Positions 63,191-64,000 of a DNA stretch of 64,000 nucleotides are shown one piece after another. The stretch's first letter is position 1, and each line of letters starts with the position of its first letter. A model generated the notes under the pieces. It saw only the letters and a program-made list of their open reading frames with translations. It was not told the origin of the DNA and did no database searches. Source of the DNA: Quillaja saponaria (taxonomy: Eukaryota; Streptophyta; Magnoliopsida; Fabales; Quillajaceae); contig CM055612.1 in assembly GCA_029379385.1 (NCBI GenBank), positions 4,278,001-4,342,000 on the forward strand, in the 5' to 3' direction. A program made the position numbers and the translations under genes.

Positions 63191-64000
63191 TGATGCCTGT
63201 AATTCAATTCGAACTTTCAAATTCAATTACGATGAGACCGCCAATTGCTTGTGTAAAGAGAGAGATAATCGAATACAGAAGGAAGTTGGCTGTAGCTAGT
63301 GATTCAAGCCTGTAAAGCTATATATATCATTCTGAGATATGTGGAATGAATTTGTGCAATGAACTCATTCCACACGCTGTGCGACACATATGTTAACTGC
63401 GTTTTATGCTTGAGTTTCATTCCAAAACTTTCTACAGAGCAAAGCCCTGTAAAACGACAAGCGGATGAAATGAAAGAACCACAAATATATCAACACTTGT
63501 TAAGACCAGCATGGACAAGAATTACTTTTAATCTATTAAATTACTAATTAAATTTGTATACGTATTCAATAAATTAATTATTTAACTAATTTTTTTTTTA
63601 AACTATCAAAAATTAATATTAGAGTCAGGCTTGTGGCATGTGAGTGCTATGTTAACAATATTGAGTGATATTTATGAAAATAATAAAAATATTATAATTT
63701 ATTGGGTGATATTTATGAAAATAACAAAAATATTATAATTTTTTATGTAATTAAGCCTGATTATTAAGAAATATGATTATAAACTGATTATTGTTTATTT
63801 CTTTTAATTATAATTAAAAAAATTAAAAAAGTTAATTAGATTACAAACTTAAAAAATTTATAATCAGACACTCAATGTCCAATTTAGATTATTTGATTAA
63901 AATTAAGTTTGACTATATTATAATCCATTTAATTCTTTAAAAATTTTAAAAATAAAAATGTTTTGATGGCATAATTCTAAATATTTCAATTTTAACTCAT
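63191..64000. other. AP-4 beta promoter and AT-rich right edge
   Basis: The first 150 bases form the leader and core promoter. A TATA-like AGCTATATATATC lies near 63319. From 63540 the DNA is AT-rich with no gene. A 41-bp direct duplication (GTGATATTTATGAAAATAA-type units starting 63665 and 63706) is present. Confidence 0.5.

Overview
The window is nuclear DNA of a dicot plant. Genes are split by many GT-AG introns, spacers are AT-rich with (AT)n and poly-A/T tracts, and plant-type SINEs and LTR-retroelement remnants are present. The species cannot be fixed from the sequence. Exon joins below were read by eye; every intact gene with a visible start gives one continuous reading frame from ATG to stop.

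Layout, left to right. (1) 112-1309, +: last two exons of a cytosolic-type aspartate aminotransferase. (2) 2116-8202, -: a three-repeat MYB (MYB3R) cell-cycle regulator, 1045 aa, with a non-coding first exon near 9.3-9.5 kb. (3) 11594-15465, -: a La-type RNA chaperone, 459 aa, with an Au-like SINE in its last intron. (4) 15.6-20.7 kb: gene-poor, holding a dead chloroplast J-protein copy, a decayed Ty3/gypsy chromovirus 3' end with its LTR, a minisatellite and a SINE. (5) 20996-24055, -: CCDC25-like NFACT-R protein. (6) 25366-27141, -: organellar ribosomal protein uL24 (KOW). (7) 29321-33075, -: TauE/SafE-family membrane transporter. (8) 34439-40549, -: signal peptide peptidase. (9) about 41440-46940: a 5.5-kb tandem array of 16 monomers of about 340 bp, each built of three hairpin-forming modules. 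(10) 47018-49938, +: Mpv17/PMP22-family gene with a damaged start and an in-frame stop. (11) 50774-54893, -: PERK-type receptor-like kinase. (12) 55959-63190, -: AP-4 complex beta subunit, with a solo LTR in intron 3.

The genes are ordinary housekeeping and signalling genes and do not form a pathway or cluster. Several touch the endomembrane or organelle systems (SPP in the ER, AP-4 at the trans-Golgi network, TauE/SafE and Mpv17 in membranes, uL24 in an organelle ribosome), but adjacency here carries no functional meaning. Three minus-strand genes (La, CCDC25, SPP) have a telo-box upstream of the start, and the MYB3R upstream region carries AACGG cores of the type MYB3R proteins themselves bind.

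The most unusual element is the nested satellite at 41.4-46.9 kb. Almost every monomer repeats a short inverted-repeat module three times (about 47 potential hairpins), one monomer has lost exactly one module, and the array stops about 75-100 bp before a gene that appears to be dying.
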